Source: Bacteroides acidifaciens
GTDB taxonomy: Bacteria; Bacteroidota; Bacteroidia; Bacteroidales; Bacteroidaceae
Assembly (NCBI RefSeq): GCF_024623065.1
Contig: NZ_JANJZR010000006.1
Location: forward strand, 53,439 to 117,438
Direction: 5' to 3'
DNA length: 64,000 nt
Shown: piece after piece, positions 54,205 through 63,964 of the stretch
Position numbering within the stretch: position 1 is the first letter of the stretch
Layout of the letters: every line of letters begins with the position of its first letter
Notes under the pieces: model-generated
The model's database searches: none
The model's input: only the letters and a program-made list of their open reading frames with translations
What the model was told of the DNA's origin: nothing
Made by a program: the position numbers and the translations under genes

Positions 54205-54239
54205 CCCTCACTGACCTGTTCGACACCTGTCAGTGAGGG
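54205..54239 (-). terminator. 11-bp hairpin between GH105 and the tandem CE12 gene
   Basis: CCCTCACTGAC (54205-54215) and GTCAGTGAGGG (54229-54239) pair exactly. No U-run follows on the minus strand, so it may act as an attenuator or RNA-stability element rather than a full stop. Confidence 0.45.
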
Positions 54240-54308
54240 GACTAACTACAAACTAACCTCTACTTGAACTTAATGGATGATTATTCTTAACCTTATTGAA
54301 AACTCTCT

Positions 54309-55451
54309 TTATCTCAATTTGTAAATCTCCGTCCCGGCAAGCAGGAAACAACCTACCCCGTAATCTTCAAAGTCGGGCACACTCTTGTATGTAACAGGCT
54401 GCCCGTCTTTAGGCTCCTTACCCGTGCCCTGTACATATCCCAGGAATCCGTTCGGATGAACAGCATCTTTTACCATTGCATTCCATGCCTTTAAAGCAAC
54501 CGGAAGATACTCCTTGCGGTCGAGCAGTCCGTTGCGGACTCCCCAAACCATTCCGTAGACAAACAGTGCCGTTCCGGAAGTCTCTTTCCCGCCGAAGTTC
54601 GTAGGGTCATGAAGGCTGACATTCCAGAAACCGTCTTCACGCTGGCATTTCTTCAATGCCTTGCTCATGGTCAGAAAATCGTTGATATAATCCTGACGGT
54701 GTTTCTCGTCAGCAGGGATTTCATCCAGCACACGTACCAAGGCGGCATATACCCAGCCGTTTCCTCGGCTCCAGTAACAATCTTCGCCATTCGGCTCCTT
54801 ATACGGCGGATTGAAATCCTGGTCGCGCCACCACAGACCGTCTTTGGAGTTGAACATACCCGTCTCGTCATGCTGGCTGCGTGTATAATGATACATGTCC
54901 CACATCTTGTCGTAGTATTTCTGCTCTCCGGTCATTTTGCCGAACTTGGCGAAGATAGGCATTGCCATTTGTACGGCGTCAATCCACCACCAGTCGTTTA
55001 CTTGCGGAGTGTTCACCACCATGTCGATGCTCGCCTTGATATTCCGAATCATGTTCGGGTCGGACGGACATATATTATACAGGTCGATATAAGTTTGTCC
55101 GCAGCAGTGGTCGTCCGCGTTACGGGTGGTGTTACCGTTGCGCATTCCCCATTTGTGGAAGTCCGCCCAGTCATAGGCATAGCGGTAATAATCTTCGCGC
55201 GGGTAAATGCCGTATAAGGACATCAGTCCTTCGTAATAGACGCCCCGTGTCCAGATATTGCTGGGACGTACGCGACCGTAGAAACTGGGAATGGTATAAT
55301 CGGCATACTTTTTCATAAAGTAGTCGTTTACCTTTATAATAGTCTTTAACGTTTCCTCTTGTGCAGGCAACTCTTGTGCTGCGACCGGATGTACGGGCAT
55401 CAGACAGAAAAGAAGTGTTACTGTAAAAAATGAGAGTAGTGATTTCTTCAT
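54309..55451 (-). CDS. GH105 unsaturated rhamnogalacturonyl hydrolase, copy 1
   Basis: The ATG at 55451 is chosen because it opens the signal peptide (KKSLLSFFTVTLLFCLMPVH, then PVAAQ); the frame is open 18 codons further up into the promoter. The 380-residue product is an alpha/alpha barrel with IWTRGVYYEGLMSLYGI, RNADDHCCGQTYIDLY (catalytic Asp), YWSRGNGWVYAALVRVLDEI and TSGTALFVYGMVWGVRNGLL. GH105 removes the unsaturated GalA that PL11 leaves at the non-reducing end, in the periplasm. It is the first gene of a minus-strand operon with the tandem CE12, divergent from PL11 copy 2. Confidence 0.92.
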   Translation of the reverse strand: MKKSLLSFFTVTLLFCLMPVHPVAAQELPAQEETLKTIIKVNDYFMKKYADYTIPSFYGRVRPSNIWTRGVYYEGLMSLYGIYPREDYYRYAYDWADFHKWGMRNGNTTRNADDHCCGQTYIDLYNICPSDPNMIRNIKASIDMVVNTPQVNDWWWIDAVQMAMPIFAKFGKMTGEQKYYDKMWDMYHYTRSQHDETGMFNSKDGLWWRDQDFNPPYKEPNGEDCYWSRGNGWVYAALVRVLDEIPADEKHRQDYINDFLTMSKALKKCQREDGFWNVSLHDPTNFGGKETSGTALFVYGMVWGVRNGLLDRKEYLPVALKAWNAMVKDAVHPNGFLGYVQGTGKEPKDGQPVTYKSVPDFEDYGVGCFLLAGTEIYKLR

Positions 55452-55502
55452 GGTGTAATAATTCTGTTTTATTAGTTCACTGTTTATAATAAATTTCAAT
55501 CG

Positions 55503-55544
55503 CAAAGGTAAGGGACGTTCTTTTCTTTATCAATGGATTTTTGT
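55503..55544 (-). promoter_or_regulatory. Promoter and candidate operator of GH105 copy 1
   Basis: CAAAGGTA (55503-55510) reads TAccTTTG on the minus strand, with ATTG (55534-55531) 20 bases before it. ACAAAAATCCATTG (55544 to 55531) shares 11 of 14 bases with the element at 63811 and starts 34 bases from the -7 box. Confidence 0.55.
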
Positions 55545-55615
55545 GCATATAACTTTAAATTTGTTCACAAAGTGCCTGAAATCTGCTTTAAAAGTATATT
55601 TCTACATATATCTGT

Positions 55616-55657
55616 ACGATATTCTATTTTATCAATCCCCTGCGTTCCTTACTTTTG
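55616..55657 (+). promoter_or_regulatory. Promoter and candidate operator of the PL11/GH105/rhaM operon
   Basis: ACGATATTCTATTT (55616-55629), preceded by TGT, starts 34 bases before TActTTTG (55650-55657). The 3' end of the element overlaps the -33 region (TTTT, 55627-55630). Confidence 0.65.
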
Positions 55658-55684
55658 TGTGGTAATTTGATAAATGATAAAACT

Positions 55685-57562
55685 ATGAAGTACATAACTG
55701 TCTTTTTTAGTCTGTTCCTGATGACTGCTTCTTTAGTAGCCCAGCCGAACTATGACTTTACGAAGTTGAAATGTGAACATTTGGGACGTGGCGTGATTGC
55801 CATTCGTGAGAATCCTTCTACGGTAGCCGTTTCCTGGCGCTATCTCTCTTCCGACCCGATGAATGAATCATTTGATATATATAGGAATGGTGAAAAGATA
55901 AATAAGCACCCGGTGAAAGACGCCACTTTCTTTCAGGATACTTATGCAGGGACGGAGCCTGCCCTCTATACTGTCAAAGCCATCAAAGGAAAGACCGAAA
56001 GCACTTACCAACTGCCGGCAAATGCTCCGGCGGGTTATCTGAATATCCCGTTGAATCGTCCGGAAGACGGAACAACTCCGTCGGGACAAAGCTATTTTTA
56101 TGCTCCGAATGACGCAAGTATCGGTGATGTGGACGGTGACGGCGAATATGAGATTATTCTGAAATGGGATCCGAGCAATGCGCACGATAATTCGCATGAC
56201 GGCTATACGGGGCCTGTAATCTTTGATTGCTATAAACTGGACGGAAAGCATCTGTGGCGTATCGACTTGGGAAAGAATGTACGTGCCGGAGCGCATTATA
56301 CTCAATTTATGGTCTATGACCTGGATGGCGACGGTCGTGCGGAAGTGGTGATGAAAACCGGAGACGGAACAATGGACGGAAAAGGGAAAATGATAGGGAA
56401 TCCCGACGCGGATTATCGCGAAGCGGGCACTTTTGATAAGAAAAGAAACAGGCTTGTCAATCAGGGACGTATTTTGAAGGGGAAAGAATATTTAACCGTA
56501 TTCTCCGGTCTTACAGGAGAAGCACTACACACCATTGACTATATCCCCGAACGTGGTAACCTGATGGACTGGGGAGATGACCGTGCAAACCGAAGTGACC
56601 GTTTCCTTGCCTGTGTGGCCTATCTGGACGGAATTCATCCAAGCGTCGTGATGTGTCGCGGCTATTATACCCGTACTGTATTGGTTGCTTTCGACTGGGA
56701 CGGGAAAGACCTGAAACAACGTTGGGTATTCGACAGCAATAATCCAGGATGCGAAGACTATGCCGGACAGGGGAATCATAACTTGCGGGTAGGTGATGTG
56801 GACGGTGACGGATGCGATGAAATCATCTATGGTTCATGTGCTATCGACCATAACGGAAAAGGACTTTATTCTACCAAAATGGGACATGGAGACGCTATTC
56901 ACCTGACTCATTTCGACCCTTCCCGCAAAGGCCTGCAAGTGTGGGACTGCCACGAGAACAAACGGGACGGAAGTACATACAGGGATGCGGCAACCGGAGA
57001 AGTCTTGTTTCAAATAAAGAGCAATACCGATGTCGGACGTTGCATGGCGGCCGATATTGATCCTACTTATCCGGGTGTTGAAATGTGGTCTTTAGCTTCC
57101 GGCGGAATCAGAAGCGTAAAAGGCGAAGTTGTAAAGGAACGGGTGAGAGGATTGTCTTGCAATATGGCTGTCTGGTGGGACGGTGATTTATTGCGTGAAT
57201 TGCTGGACAAGAACATCGTGAGCAAATACAACTGGGAGAAAGGAATCTGCGAACGCATCGCCATTTTCGAGGGCGCCCTCTCCAATAACGGAACGAAAGC
57301 GACTCCTTGCCTGCAAGGGGACATCATCGGCGACTGGCGTGAAGAAGTACTGCTACGTACAGCCGATAACACAGCTTTGAGACTTTACGTTTCTACTATT
57401 CCCACTGACTACCGTTTCCATACTTTCTTGGAAGACCCGGTGTACCGTATCAGCATTGCGACACAAAACGTCGCTTATAACCAGCCCACACAACCTGGAT
57501 TCTACTTCGGTCCCGAATTAAAGGGCACCGTATTCAGAGGATGTAAAATACCTAAAAAATAA
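55685..57562 (+). CDS. PL11 rhamnogalacturonan lyase, periplasmic copy
   Basis: The ATG at 55685 opens the signal peptide (ITVFFSLFLMTASLVAQ) without a lipobox Cys, so this 625-residue copy is likely periplasmic, unlike the lipoprotein at 44781. KCEHLGRGVIAIRENPSTVA starts the N-terminal domain; the propeller has calcium loops GDVDGDGEYEIILKW, DLDGDGRAEVVMKTGDG and GDVDGDGCDEIIYGSC and ends RFHTFLEDPVYRISIATQ. It would cut imported RG-I oligomers to short unsaturated products for the GH105 encoded three bases downstream. The near-zero gap suggests coupled translation. Confidence 0.92.
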   Translation: MKYITVFFSLFLMTASLVAQPNYDFTKLKCEHLGRGVIAIRENPSTVAVSWRYLSSDPMNESFDIYRNGEKINKHPVKDATFFQDTYAGTEPALYTVKAIKGKTESTYQLPANAPAGYLNIPLNRPEDGTTPSGQSYFYAPNDASIGDVDGDGEYEIILKWDPSNAHDNSHDGYTGPVIFDCYKLDGKHLWRIDLGKNVRAGAHYTQFMVYDLDGDGRAEVVMKTGDGTMDGKGKMIGNPDADYREAGTFDKKRNRLVNQGRILKGKEYLTVFSGLTGEALHTIDYIPERGNLMDWGDDRANRSDRFLACVAYLDGIHPSVVMCRGYYTRTVLVAFDWDGKDLKQRWVFDSNNPGCEDYAGQGNHNLRVGDVDGDGCDEIIYGSCAIDHNGKGLYSTKMGHGDAIHLTHFDPSRKGLQVWDCHENKRDGSTYRDAATGEVLFQIKSNTDVGRCMAADIDPTYPGVEMWSLASGGIRSVKGEVVKERVRGLSCNMAVWWDGDLLRELLDKNIVSKYNWEKGICERIAIFEGALSNNGTKATPCLQGDIIGDWREEVLLRTADNTALRLYVSTIPTDYRFHTFLEDPVYRISIATQNVAYNQPTQPGFYFGPELKGTVFRGCKIPKK

Positions 57563-57565
57563 AAT

Positions 57566-58972
57566 ATGAATATTCGTATCATAGCCATTGCTTCATTACT
57601 GATAGCCTTGCCTGTCAGTGCGCAGAAAAAGAAAACGGTAGTAAATGACTCAAATACACCTTTGCATTTGCTGCAACCCGCCTATCAAGGTACTTACGGT
57701 AACTTGACTCCAGAACAGGTGAAGAAAGACGTAGACCGTGTGTTTGCCTATATAGACAAGGAGACTCCCGCCCGTGTAGTAGACAAGAACACAGGAAAAC
57801 AGATAACCGATTATACCGCCATGGGAGAGGAGGCGCAACTGGAACGCGGTGCTTTCCGTCTGGCAAGCTATGAATGGGGAGTGACCTATTCCGCCTTGAT
57901 AGCGGCAACCGAAGCTACCGATGACCAGCGTTATATGAACTATGTACAGAACCGTTTCCGCTTTCTGGCGGAAGTAGCGCCGCATTTCAAACGAGTGTAC
58001 CAAGAGAAAGGGACAACCGACCCCCAACTGCTGCAAATCCTTACTCCTCATGCACTGGATGATGCGGGAGCGGTATGCGCAGCTATGATAAAAGTCCGCC
58101 TGAAAGACGGCTCGCTTCCTGTGGACGGCTTGATTGACAACTATTTCGACTTTATCATAAACAAGGAATACCGTCTGGCGGACGGAACTTTTGCCCGTAA
58201 TCGCCCACAGCACAATACGCTCTGGCTGGATGATATGTTTATGGGAATCCCCGCAGTAGCACAGATGAGCTGTTATGATAAGGCTCAAAAGGAGAAATAT
58301 TTGGCAGAAGCAGTAAGGCAATTCCTGCAATTTGCCGACCGTATGTTTATTCCCGAAAAAGGACTGTATCGCCATGGTTGGGTGGAAAGCAGCACCGACC
58401 ATCCTGCTTTCTGCTGGGCACGTGCCAACGGTTGGGCGATGTTGACAGCCTGCGAACTGCTCGACGTATTGCCGGAAAACTATCCCCAACGTGCGAAAGT
58501 AATGGACTACTTCCGTGCTCATGTGCGTGGCGTGACAGCCTTGCAGAGTGGAGAAGGGCTTTGGCATCAATTACTCGACCGCAACGATTCGTATCTTGAA
58601 ACTTCCGCTACCGCAATTTATGTCTACTGCCTGGCGCACGCCATTAATAAAGGCTGGATTGATGCAATCGCTTATGGTCCTGTCGCTCATCTGGGCTGGC
58701 ATGCCGTGGCCGGGAAAATCAATGCGGAAGGTCAGGTGGAAGGTACTTGCGTCGGTACGGGAATGGCTTTCGACCCTGCTTTTTATTATTACCGTCCGGT
58801 CAATGTGTATGCGGCGCACGGATACGGCCCGGTGCTTTGGGCGGGTGCGGAAATGATTCGCCTGCTGAAGAACCAGTATCCGCAGATGAACGACAGCGCC
58901 GTTCAATATTATCAAGTAAAACAAAAGACGACGGCTCCTATCTTCGCCGTCGATATGGAAGACACTAAGTGA
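57566..58972 (+). CDS. GH105 unsaturated rhamnogalacturonyl hydrolase, copy 2
   Basis: This 468-residue protein has a signal peptide (IIAIASLLIALPVSAQ). GAFRLASYEWGVTYSALIAA, NTLWLDDMFMGIPAVAQMSC (Asp of the active site) and FCWARANGWAMLTACELLDV mark the alpha/alpha barrel of the YteR/GH105 family. It is longer than copy 1, with inserts around 140-190 and a tail of about 30 residues. It would take the unsaturated disaccharide of RG-I to an open-chain keto sugar and rhamnose. It lies between PL11 and rhaM, three and 23 bases away, in one operon. Confidence 0.9.
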   Translation: MNIRIIAIASLLIALPVSAQKKKTVVNDSNTPLHLLQPAYQGTYGNLTPEQVKKDVDRVFAYIDKETPARVVDKNTGKQITDYTAMGEEAQLERGAFRLASYEWGVTYSALIAATEATDDQRYMNYVQNRFRFLAEVAPHFKRVYQEKGTTDPQLLQILTPHALDDAGAVCAAMIKVRLKDGSLPVDGLIDNYFDFIINKEYRLADGTFARNRPQHNTLWLDDMFMGIPAVAQMSCYDKAQKEKYLAEAVRQFLQFADRMFIPEKGLYRHGWVESSTDHPAFCWARANGWAMLTACELLDVLPENYPQRAKVMDYFRAHVRGVTALQSGEGLWHQLLDRNDSYLETSATAIYVYCLAHAINKGWIDAIAYGPVAHLGWHAVAGKINAEGQVEGTCVGTGMAFDPAFYYYRPVNVYAAHGYGPVLWAGAEMIRLLKNQYPQMNDSAVQYYQVKQKTTAPIFAVDMEDTK

Positions 58973-58995
58973 TTAACTTTAAATAGATTGAAACC

Positions 58996-59310
58996 ATGAA
59001 ACGAGAAGCATTTAAGATGTATTTGAAACCCGGCTGCGAAGCCGAATATGAAAAGAGACATGCCGCCATCTGGCCCGAACTGAAAGCGTTGCTTTCAAAG
59101 AATGGCGTGTCGGACTATTCCATTTACTGGGACAAGGAAACGAATATCCTTTTCGCCTTCCAAAAGACGGAAGGAGATGCCGGTTCACAGGATTTGGGCA
59201 ATACGGAGATTGTGCAGAAATGGTGGGATTATATGGCGGACATCATGGAAGTGAATCCGGACAATTCGCCGATATCCATCCCTTTGCCGGAAGTGTTTCA
59301 TATGGATTGA
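58996..59310 (+). CDS. rhaM: L-rhamnose mutarotase
   Basis: This 104-residue cytoplasmic protein has the full family length. FKMYLKPGCEAEYEKRHAAI places the catalytic His at position 22; NGVSDYSIYWDKETNILFAF and the terminal PLPEVFHMD are also typical. RhaM speeds the exchange of alpha- and beta-L-rhamnose so the isomerase can use it. Its place after the lyase and hydrolase genes supports rhamnose as the released product and thus RG-I as the substrate of the locus. Confidence 0.95.
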   Translation: MKREAFKMYLKPGCEAEYEKRHAAIWPELKALLSKNGVSDYSIYWDKETNILFAFQKTEGDAGSQDLGNTEIVQKWWDYMADIMEVNPDNSPISIPLPEVFHMD

Positions 59311-59345
59311 TATTTCCGGTAATTAGGTTGAATTGATAGTGCTGG

Positions 59346-59377
59346 GGAATGCTTGGTAGGAAATACAAGCATTCTCC
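59346..59377 (+). terminator. Terminator-like hairpin after rhaM
   Basis: GAATGCTTG (59347-59355) pairs with CAAGCATTC (59366-59374), followed by TCCTCATGTTATTTTA. It separates the enzyme operon from the regulator gene. Confidence 0.6.
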
Positions 59378-59425
59378 TCATGTTATTTTAATGGAGTGTT
59401 TCTTTCTTATTCCAACTATCTTGAT

Positions 59426-59433
59426 TATTTTTG
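59426..59433 (+). promoter_or_regulatory. Probable -7 box of the hybrid regulator gene
   Basis: TAttTTTG, 31 bases before the chosen ATG. No good -33 is seen (TTTC at 59399, 23 bases away), and no copy of the shared operator, so the regulator may be expressed steadily. Confidence 0.45.
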
Positions 59434-59464
59434 TCCAACATTTATTATTAATCTTGGAATCTAT

Positions 59465-62400
59465 ATGACGCAAAGACACTTTTCAGTCTTCCTCTTTTTC
59501 GTTTGTTTTGTGCTGAATGCTTATGGTGCAATAGAACTCCGTTCCACACAAATGAGAACCAGTGACGGTCTTCCTAATAACTCTGTCCGCTACATCTATC
59601 AGGATAGCAAAGGCTTCCTGTGGCTGGCTACCTTGAACGGGTTAAGCCGTTATGATGGCAACTCTTTCCTTACCTTCCGTCCGGAAGCCGGAGACATGGT
59701 TTCTTTGGCTGACAACCGGATTTATGACCTGACCGAAGACAAAGACGGTTTCCTGTGGATTTCCACCACACCGGAATTATATAGCTGTTACGATTTGCAA
59801 CGTGCCCGTTTTATTGATTATACCGGGTGTGGCGAGTCGAGACAGAACTATTCGAAGGTATTTGTAGCCGCCAACGGAGATGTGTGGCTGCACCATTCGG
59901 GAAACGGCTGCCGTCAAATGAACCATCAACCGGATGGCGGAATGACCTCTACCGTATTCAGAACCGAACGTGGTAATCTGCCGGACAACAGGGTGAAATT
60001 TGTTAATGAGGATGCCGGCGGTCGCATTTGGATTGGAACGCAATGCGGCCTAGTCTCTGTCACCAACGGACAATACCGGATAGAAGACCGTCTAATACAT
60101 TTCACTTCTTCTCTGGCTTACAAAGATGATATGTATTTCCTGACTTCCGACGGGGACATCTACCTTTATCAGTCTGCCACCCAAAAGATGCAGAAACAAG
60201 GTTCTCTTGCTGTTGTAGCAGGAAAGACTTCGCCCACCGGCAACTTCCTGCTAAAGGATAAATGGGTCATTCTGACTACCACCGGAGTATATACGTACGA
60301 TTTCAACACCGGTGACATTCAGGCGGATTCCCGCATGGACATCAAGAAAGGCGAACTGATACGTGACAATCACGGCGACTATTGGATATACAACCATACG
60401 GGACACCTTACCTATGTACTTGCCGAAACGGGAGAAATCAAAGACTTTCAGTTGATTCCGCAGGACAAGATAAGCTACATCGACTTCGAACGTTATCACA
60501 TCGTCCATGACTCCCGCGGAATTATCTGGATTTCGACCTACGGAAACGGTCTTTTCGCCTATAATACCGCCGAAGACAAACTGGAGCACTTTGTGGCAAA
60601 TATAAATGACCAAAGCCATATCAGTTCGGACTTCCTGCTCTATGTCATGGAAGACCGTGCCGGCGGTATCTGGGTAGCTTCCGAGTATTCGGGCTTATCC
60701 CGCATTTCTGTCTTGAATGAAGGAACTTCCCGCATCTATCCCGAATCCCGTGATTTGTTCGACCGTTCGAACACCATCCGTATGCTCACTAAAATGTCGA
60801 ACGGTGATATCTGTGTCGGTACACGTAAAGGGGGGCTTTACACCTTCGATTCCAATCTCCGCTCGAAGATGAACAATCAATATTTCCATTCCAATATTTA
60901 CGCCATTGCCGAAGACGGGCAGGGACGAATGTGGACGGGAACCCGTGGAAACGGACTGAAAGTAGGGGACACCTGGTATTGTAATAATCCTTCCGACCTC
61001 ACGGCTTTGTCCGACAATAATGTCTTTGCGATTTACCGCGACCGCAAAGAACGTATGTGGATAGGGACATTCGGCGGCGGGCTTGAACTGGCGGAACCTA
61101 CGCCGGACGGCAAATATAAATTCCGTCATTTCTTCCAGCAGACATTCGGAATGCGAATGGTGCGTGTGATAGAGGAAGACGAGAACGGGATGGTCTGGGT
61201 AGGAACCAGCGAGGGCATATGCATCTTTCATCCCGATTCATTGATTGCCGATTCTGATAATTATCACCTGTTCAGCTACACGAACGGTAAGTTTTGCAGT
61301 AACGAAATCAAGTGCATCTACCGGGATACGAAAGGACGTATGTGGATTGGCACATCCGGTTCGGGACTGAATCTCTGTGAGCCGCAGGATAATTACAATT
61401 CTTTGAAGTATGAGCATTACGGCACTTCCGAAGGACTGGTCAACGATGTGATTCAATCTATTCTCGGAGACAAGAACGGAAATATCTGGGTGGCTACCGA
61501 GTACGGTATCTCCAAGTTTAATCCGGCTAACCGTTCTTTCGAGAATTATTTCTTCTCTTCCTATACCTTGGGGAATGTGTACAGCGAGAATAGTGCCTGT
61601 ATGCGCGAAGACGGAAAGTTGTTGTTTGGGACAAACTACGGTCTGATTGTCATCGACCCCGAAAAGATACAGGACAGCGAGACTTTCTCTCCGGTAGTCT
61701 TCACCGACTTGTATGTCAACGGAACCCAGATGAATCCGCAAATGGAAGATTCCCCGTTGAAGCAGTCACTTGCCTATTCGGATGAAATCACTTTGAAATA
61801 TTTTCAGAACTCATTTCTGATAGACTTCTCTACCTTTGATTATTCCGACAGCGGACATACGAAGTATATGTACTGGCTGGAAAACTACGACCAGGGTTGG
61901 AGTGCACCTTCTCCTTTGAATTTCGCTTCTTTCAAATACTTGAATCCGGGGACATATGTGCTTCATGTCAAATCGAGCAACGGGTCGGGCATTTGGAACG
62001 ATAGCGAGACTACCTTGAAGATTGTGATTGTCCCGCCATTTTGGAAGACTACCTGGGCGATGCTATGTTATGTATTACTGTTGATTATAGCCTTGTATTT
62101 TGCCTTCCGCATTGTCCGCAACTTTAACGGGCTGCGCAACCGCATCAATGTGGAAAAGCAGTTGACCGAATATAAACTGGTATTCTTCACCAATATCTCC
62201 CACGAATTCCGTACCCCGCTTACATTGATTCAGGGAGCACTGGAGAAAATACAGCGCGTCACGGATATTCCCCGTGAACTGATATACCCGTTGAAGACCA
62301 TGGATAAGAGCACGCAACGTATGTTGAGGCTTATCAACCAGTTACTCGAATTCAGAAAGATGCAGAACAACAAACTGGCACTTTCTTTGGAAGAAACCGA

Positions 62401-63769
62401 TGTTATCTCTTTCCTCTATGAAATATTCCTGAGTTTCGGAGACGTGGCGGAACAGAAGAATATGAATTTCCGTTTCCTGCCTTCCGTGCCTTCTTATAAG
62501 ATGTTCATCGACAAGGGAAATCTGGATAAAGTGACTTATAACCTGCTTTCCAATGCATTCAAATATACGCCTTCCAACGGCACTATCATCCTTTCGGTGA
62601 ACGTGGACGAAGCCCGGAAAACATTGCAGATTCAAGTTTCGGATACGGGGGTCGGTATCCCCAAAGAGAAACAGAATGAACTGTTCAAACGCTTTATGCA
62701 GAGCAACTTCTCCGGTGACAGTATCGGTGTAGGTCTGCATTTGAGCCATGAACTGGTGTCGGTGCATAAAGGTACGATTGACTATAAGGACAACGAAGGC
62801 GGTGGTTCCGTATTTACCGTATGTATCCCGACGGACAAGACGGTTTATGCGGAGAAAGACTTTTTGATTCCCGGCAATGTATTACTGAAAGAAGCGGACG
62901 GACAGGCGCATCATTTGCTGCAACTCTCGGAAGAACTTCCCGACCCGGAAAAGCTGCCTGCTCCTTTGAATAAACGGAAAGTCCTGATTATTGAGGACGA
63001 CAACGACATTCGCGAATTCCTGAAAGAGGAAGTCGGTGTATATTTTGAAGTAGAAGTGGCTGTAGACGGAATATCCGGCTTTGAGAAAGCACGTACGTCC
63101 GAAGCAGACCTGATAATCTGCGATGTGCTTATGCCGGGAATGACAGGATTTGAAGTAACCCGGAAGCTGAAATCGGATTTCGATACAAGCCATATCCCTA
63201 TCATCCTGCTGACTGCATTAAGCTCACCGGAAAAGCATTTGGAAGGTATCGAAGCGGGAGCGGATGCCTATATTGCAAAGCCGTTCAGCGTGAAACTACT
63301 GTTGGCACATGTGTTCCGTTTGATAGAGCAACGCGACAAACTGCGTGAGAAGTTCTCCAGTGAACCGGGTATCGTGCGTCCTGCCATGTGCACTACCGAC
63401 CGGGATAAGGAATTTGCCGACCGTCTGGCGGCTATCCTTGAACAGAACCTCGCTCGTCCTGAATTCTCTATTGACGAGTTTGCACAGTTGATGAAGTTGG
63501 GACGGACGGTCTTCTATCGGAAGCTGCGCGGTGTGACCGGATATTCACCTAATGAATACCTGCGGGTAGTCCGGATGAAGAAAGCGGCGGAACTGCTGCT
63601 CTCGGAAGACAACCTGACTGTTGCGGAAGTATCCTATAAAGTTGGTATCAGCGACCCGTTCTATTTCAGCAAATGTTTTAAGGCGCAGTTCGGCGTGGCG
63701 CCGTCTGTTTATCAGCGTGGGGTGAATACGGATGCCGCTTCTTCGGAGCCACAGGAATCGGATTCATAG
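59465..63769 (+). CDS. Hybrid two-component system regulator (sensor, kinase, receiver, AraC)
   Basis: The ATG at 59465 opens the signal sequence (FSVFLFFVCFVLNAYGA); the frame is open 23 codons earlier. In 1434 residues it has a periplasmic sensor of two propellers with Reg_prop repeats (SKGFLWLATLNGLSRYDG, DRKERMWIGTFGGGLELA), a Y_Y_Y domain (about 770-850), one membrane segment (about 861-883), a HisKA His (NISHEFRTPLT, about 912), an HATPase (NLLSNAFKYTP, DTGVGIP), a receiver (VLIIEDDNDIREF; phospho-Asp near 1220 in ICDVLMPGM) and an AraC HTH (VSYKVGISDPFYFSKCFKAQ). Such proteins bind an oligosaccharide in the periplasm and activate their locus. It directly follows the RG-I enzymes, so an RG-I fragment is the likely ligand. 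Confidence 0.95.
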   Translation: MTQRHFSVFLFFVCFVLNAYGAIELRSTQMRTSDGLPNNSVRYIYQDSKGFLWLATLNGLSRYDGNSFLTFRPEAGDMVSLADNRIYDLTEDKDGFLWISTTPELYSCYDLQRARFIDYTGCGESRQNYSKVFVAANGDVWLHHSGNGCRQMNHQPDGGMTSTVFRTERGNLPDNRVKFVNEDAGGRIWIGTQCGLVSVTNGQYRIEDRLIHFTSSLAYKDDMYFLTSDGDIYLYQSATQKMQKQGSLAVVAGKTSPTGNFLLKDKWVILTTTGVYTYDFNTGDIQADSRMDIKKGELIRDNHGDYWIYNHTGHLTYVLAETGEIKDFQLIPQDKISYIDFERYHIVHDSRGIIWISTYGNGLFAYNTAEDKLEHFVANINDQSHISSDFLLYVMEDRAGGIWVASEYSGLSRISVLNEGTSRIYPESRDLFDRSNTIRMLTKMSNGDICVGTRKGGLYTFDSNLRSKMNNQYFHSNIYAIAEDGQGRMWTGTRGNGLKVGDTWYCNNPSDLTALSDNNVFAIYRDRKERMWIGTFGGGLELAEPTPDGKYKFRHFFQQTFGMRMVRVIEEDENGMVWVGTSEGICIFHPDSLIADSDNYHLFSYTNGKFCSNEIKCIYRDTKGRMWIGTSGSGLNLCEPQDNYNSLKYEHYGTSEGLVNDVIQSILGDKNGNIWVATEYGISKFNPANRSFENYFFSSYTLGNVYSENSACMREDGKLLFGTNYGLIVIDPEKIQDSETFSPVVFTDLYVNGTQMNPQMEDSPLKQSLAYSDEITLKYFQNSFLIDFSTFDYSDSGHTKYMYWLENYDQGWSAPSPLNFASFKYLNPGTYVLHVKSSNGSGIWNDSETTLKIVIVPPFWKTTWAMLCYVLLLIIALYFAFRIVRNFNGLRNRINVEKQLTEYKLVFFTNISHEFRTPLTLIQGALEKIQRVTDIPRELIYPLKTMDKSTQRMLRLINQLLEFRKMQNNKLALSLEETDVISFLYEIFLSFGDVAEQKNMNFRFLPSVPSYKMFIDKGNLDKVTYNLLSNAFKYTPSNGTIILSVNVDEARKTLQIQVSDTGVGIPKEKQNELFKRFMQSNFSGDSIGVGLHLSHELVSVHKGTIDYKDNEGGGSVFTVCIPTDKTVYAEKDFLIPGNVLLKEADGQAHHLLQLSEELPDPEKLPAPLNKRKVLIIEDDNDIREFLKEEVGVYFEVEVAVDGISGFEKARTSEADLIICDVLMPGMTGFEVTRKLKSDFDTSHIPIILLTALSSPEKHLEGIEAGADAYIAKPFSVKLLLAHVFRLIEQRDKLREKFSSEPGIVRPAMCTTDRDKEFADRLAAILEQNLARPEFSIDEFAQLMKLGRTVFYRKLRGVTGYSPNEYLRVVRMKKAAELLLSEDNLTVAEVSYKVGISDPFYFSKCFKAQFGVAPSVYQRGVNTDAASSEPQESDS

Positions 63770-63807
63770 CGATAATATTACATATTGGATAATTTTCCTT
63801 GTATTTG

Positions 63808-63852
63808 TGTACAATAGTCTATTGTACAAGAGGGGAAGTACGCCTATTTTTG
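63808..63852 (+). promoter_or_regulatory. Palindromic operator and promoter for the next gene
   Basis: TGTACAATAG (63808-63817) and CTATTGTACA (63819-63828) form a perfect 10-bp dyad about one base. Its 14-mer core starts (63811) 34 bases before TAttTTTG (63845-63852), the same layout as at 46976, 55544 and 55616. It is the best copy of the element and suggests the next gene belongs to the regulon. Confidence 0.65.
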
Positions 63853-63964
63853 CAAAGTAAATAGTGCGTAACTGGATTATTGTATCTATATAAGTAGTTA
63901 TTCATAATTATTTCACCTATGTCGAAATTACATTATCTTTGCCTCGAACAAAACCGCATGATAA

